A stretch of 5,832 bases of DNA from assembly GCA_002366685.1 (NCBI GenBank), contig DFBP01000003.1, positions 381-6,212 of the forward strand. The letters are read 5' to 3'. A program made the position numbers and the translations under genes. This DNA is from Rhodobacterales bacterium UBA3077 (GTDB taxonomy: Bacteria; Pseudomonadota; Alphaproteobacteria; Rhodobacterales; Rhodobacteraceae). The notes under the pieces were generated by a model. It worked only from the letters and a program-made list of their open reading frames with translations. It ran no database searches and was not told the origin of the DNA. Positions 5,363 through 5,832 of this stretch are shown in pieces; the stretch's first letter is position 1, and every line of letters starts with the position of its first letter.

Positions 5363-5832
5363 ATGAAACAGAATTCAAATCCGGACCGACCCAAATCACC
5401 CGGTCGTCGCGCAGCCTTGCGCCGGTTGGCTGGCTTTGTAACTGCAGCATATGTGGTGCCCGAAGTCGTGCTATTGAGCGAAGCCCGCGCGGGGGGCACA
5501 GCCCCGTCTCCGGCGTCCACAACTTCTGGCAGCTCAACAGCATCTTCCCCGAGTTCCTCCACAAGCACGACCTCATCTCCTTCTTCACCGAGCCCGAGCG
5601 CCGGCAGCTCCTCAACTGAAAGTTCGCCATCTCAAGCACCGGGTGACTCTTGTCAAATCTCCGGACCTTCCGGCGCAAATACCATGAGCATTTCCCGGTC
5701 AGACCTGCGGCGTGCGCAAGAAGCTATTGAAGCCGGTTATGCGCAGCCATTGGAAAACATATGGCGTAATTTCACCGGAAATTATAACGGCAGAGTGATC
5801 GGAATCGAATTTACCGGTGCGAAACAGAATCC
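5363..5832 (+). CDS. Exported Ser/Thr/Pro-rich protein with RR signal and PepSY-like domain (cut by window end)
   Basis: The first 156 residues of an open frame that runs off the right edge. Residues 15-43 are a Tat-like signal: twin arginines 15-16 (and 20-21), a hydrophobic stretch with TAAYVVP (27-33), and a likely cut after A41-R42-A43. Its spacing of RR, Y, VP, LS and AxA equals that of the small protein at 3709. Residues 46-93 are almost entirely Ser, Thr, Pro, Ala and Gly, an extended linker. One cysteine follows (C97). From about 110 the sequence ISRSDLRRAQEAIEAG, PLENIWRNF and NGRVIGIEF resembles the first half of a PepSY-type domain (helix, then the G-x-V-I strand); half a domain is not proof. 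AGGGAGGG (5351-5358) gives a strong ribosome site 4 bases before the ATG, 10 bases after the kinase gene, so the two share a message. Confidence 0.78.
   Translation, partial: MKQNSNPDRPKSPGRRAALRRLAGFVTAAYVVPEVVLLSEARAGGTAPSPASTTSGSSTASSPSSSTSTTSSPSSPSPSAGSSSTESSPSQAPGDSCQISGPSGANTMSISRSDLRRAQEAIEAGYAQPLENIWRNFTGNYNGRVIGIEFTGAKQN

Noticed and set aside
5338..5678. Minus-strand frames over the second RR-signal gene
   Set aside because: Shadows of the Ser/Thr/Pro-rich coding stretch, which lacks stop codons on the opposite strand because of its composition.
3709..5832. Lasso peptide cluster
   Set aside because: Only the kinase-like and PqqD-like parts and the YxxP resemblance fit. No transglutaminase-like protease or asparagine-synthase-like cyclase is in the window, and the small proteins carry export signals and Ser-rich linkers rather than a lasso core.

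Overview
The window reads as chromosomal DNA of an alphaproteobacterium, most likely Rhodobacterales or a near relative. Two things suggest this: the ferrochelatase and the BioC/NDUFAF5-like methyltransferase look like the Rhodobacterales versions as I remember them, and the gene neighbourhood (nitrilase, grxC, comF, methyltransferase, hemH) is familiar from that group. No similarity search was possible, so the assignment rests on recognised protein motifs.

Region 1 (1-1350, minus strand) is a tightly packed operon, comF > grxC > nitrilase-family amidohydrolase. The nitrilase is cut by the window edge. Stop and start codons overlap or nearly touch at both junctions. Region 2 (1410-3555, plus strand) is divergent from it: a SAM-methyltransferase-like protein, hemH (ferrochelatase, last step of protoheme synthesis) overlapping it by 8 bases, and a small membrane-anchored protein with two cysteines that starts 3 bases after hemH. 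Both regions are housekeeping in character. The 59-base gap between them should hold both promoters.

Region 3 (3556-5832, plus strand) is the unusual part. A 92-residue protein with a Tat-like RR signal and a perfect four-unit, 15-base tandem repeat coding for Ser/Thr/Ala/Gly/Pro is followed by two hairpins, the second with a T-run. Next comes a 421-residue protein that fuses an HPr-kinase-like P-loop domain to a C-terminal PqqD-like domain of the type that binds leader peptides. Ten bases later begins a second RR-signal protein, with a long Ser/Thr/Pro-rich linker and the start of a PepSY-like domain, cut by the window end. The two RR proteins differ after their signals but share a 29-residue signal segment that aligns without gaps (RR-x2-L-x-R ... 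A-x-Y-x-V-P-x4-L-S-x-A-x-A). A plausible reading is a peptide or protein modification system. In it, the PqqD-like domain would grip the shared YxVP leader and the kinase domain would act on Ser/Thr-rich exported proteins. That function is inference; the gene layout, motifs and repeats are seen directly.
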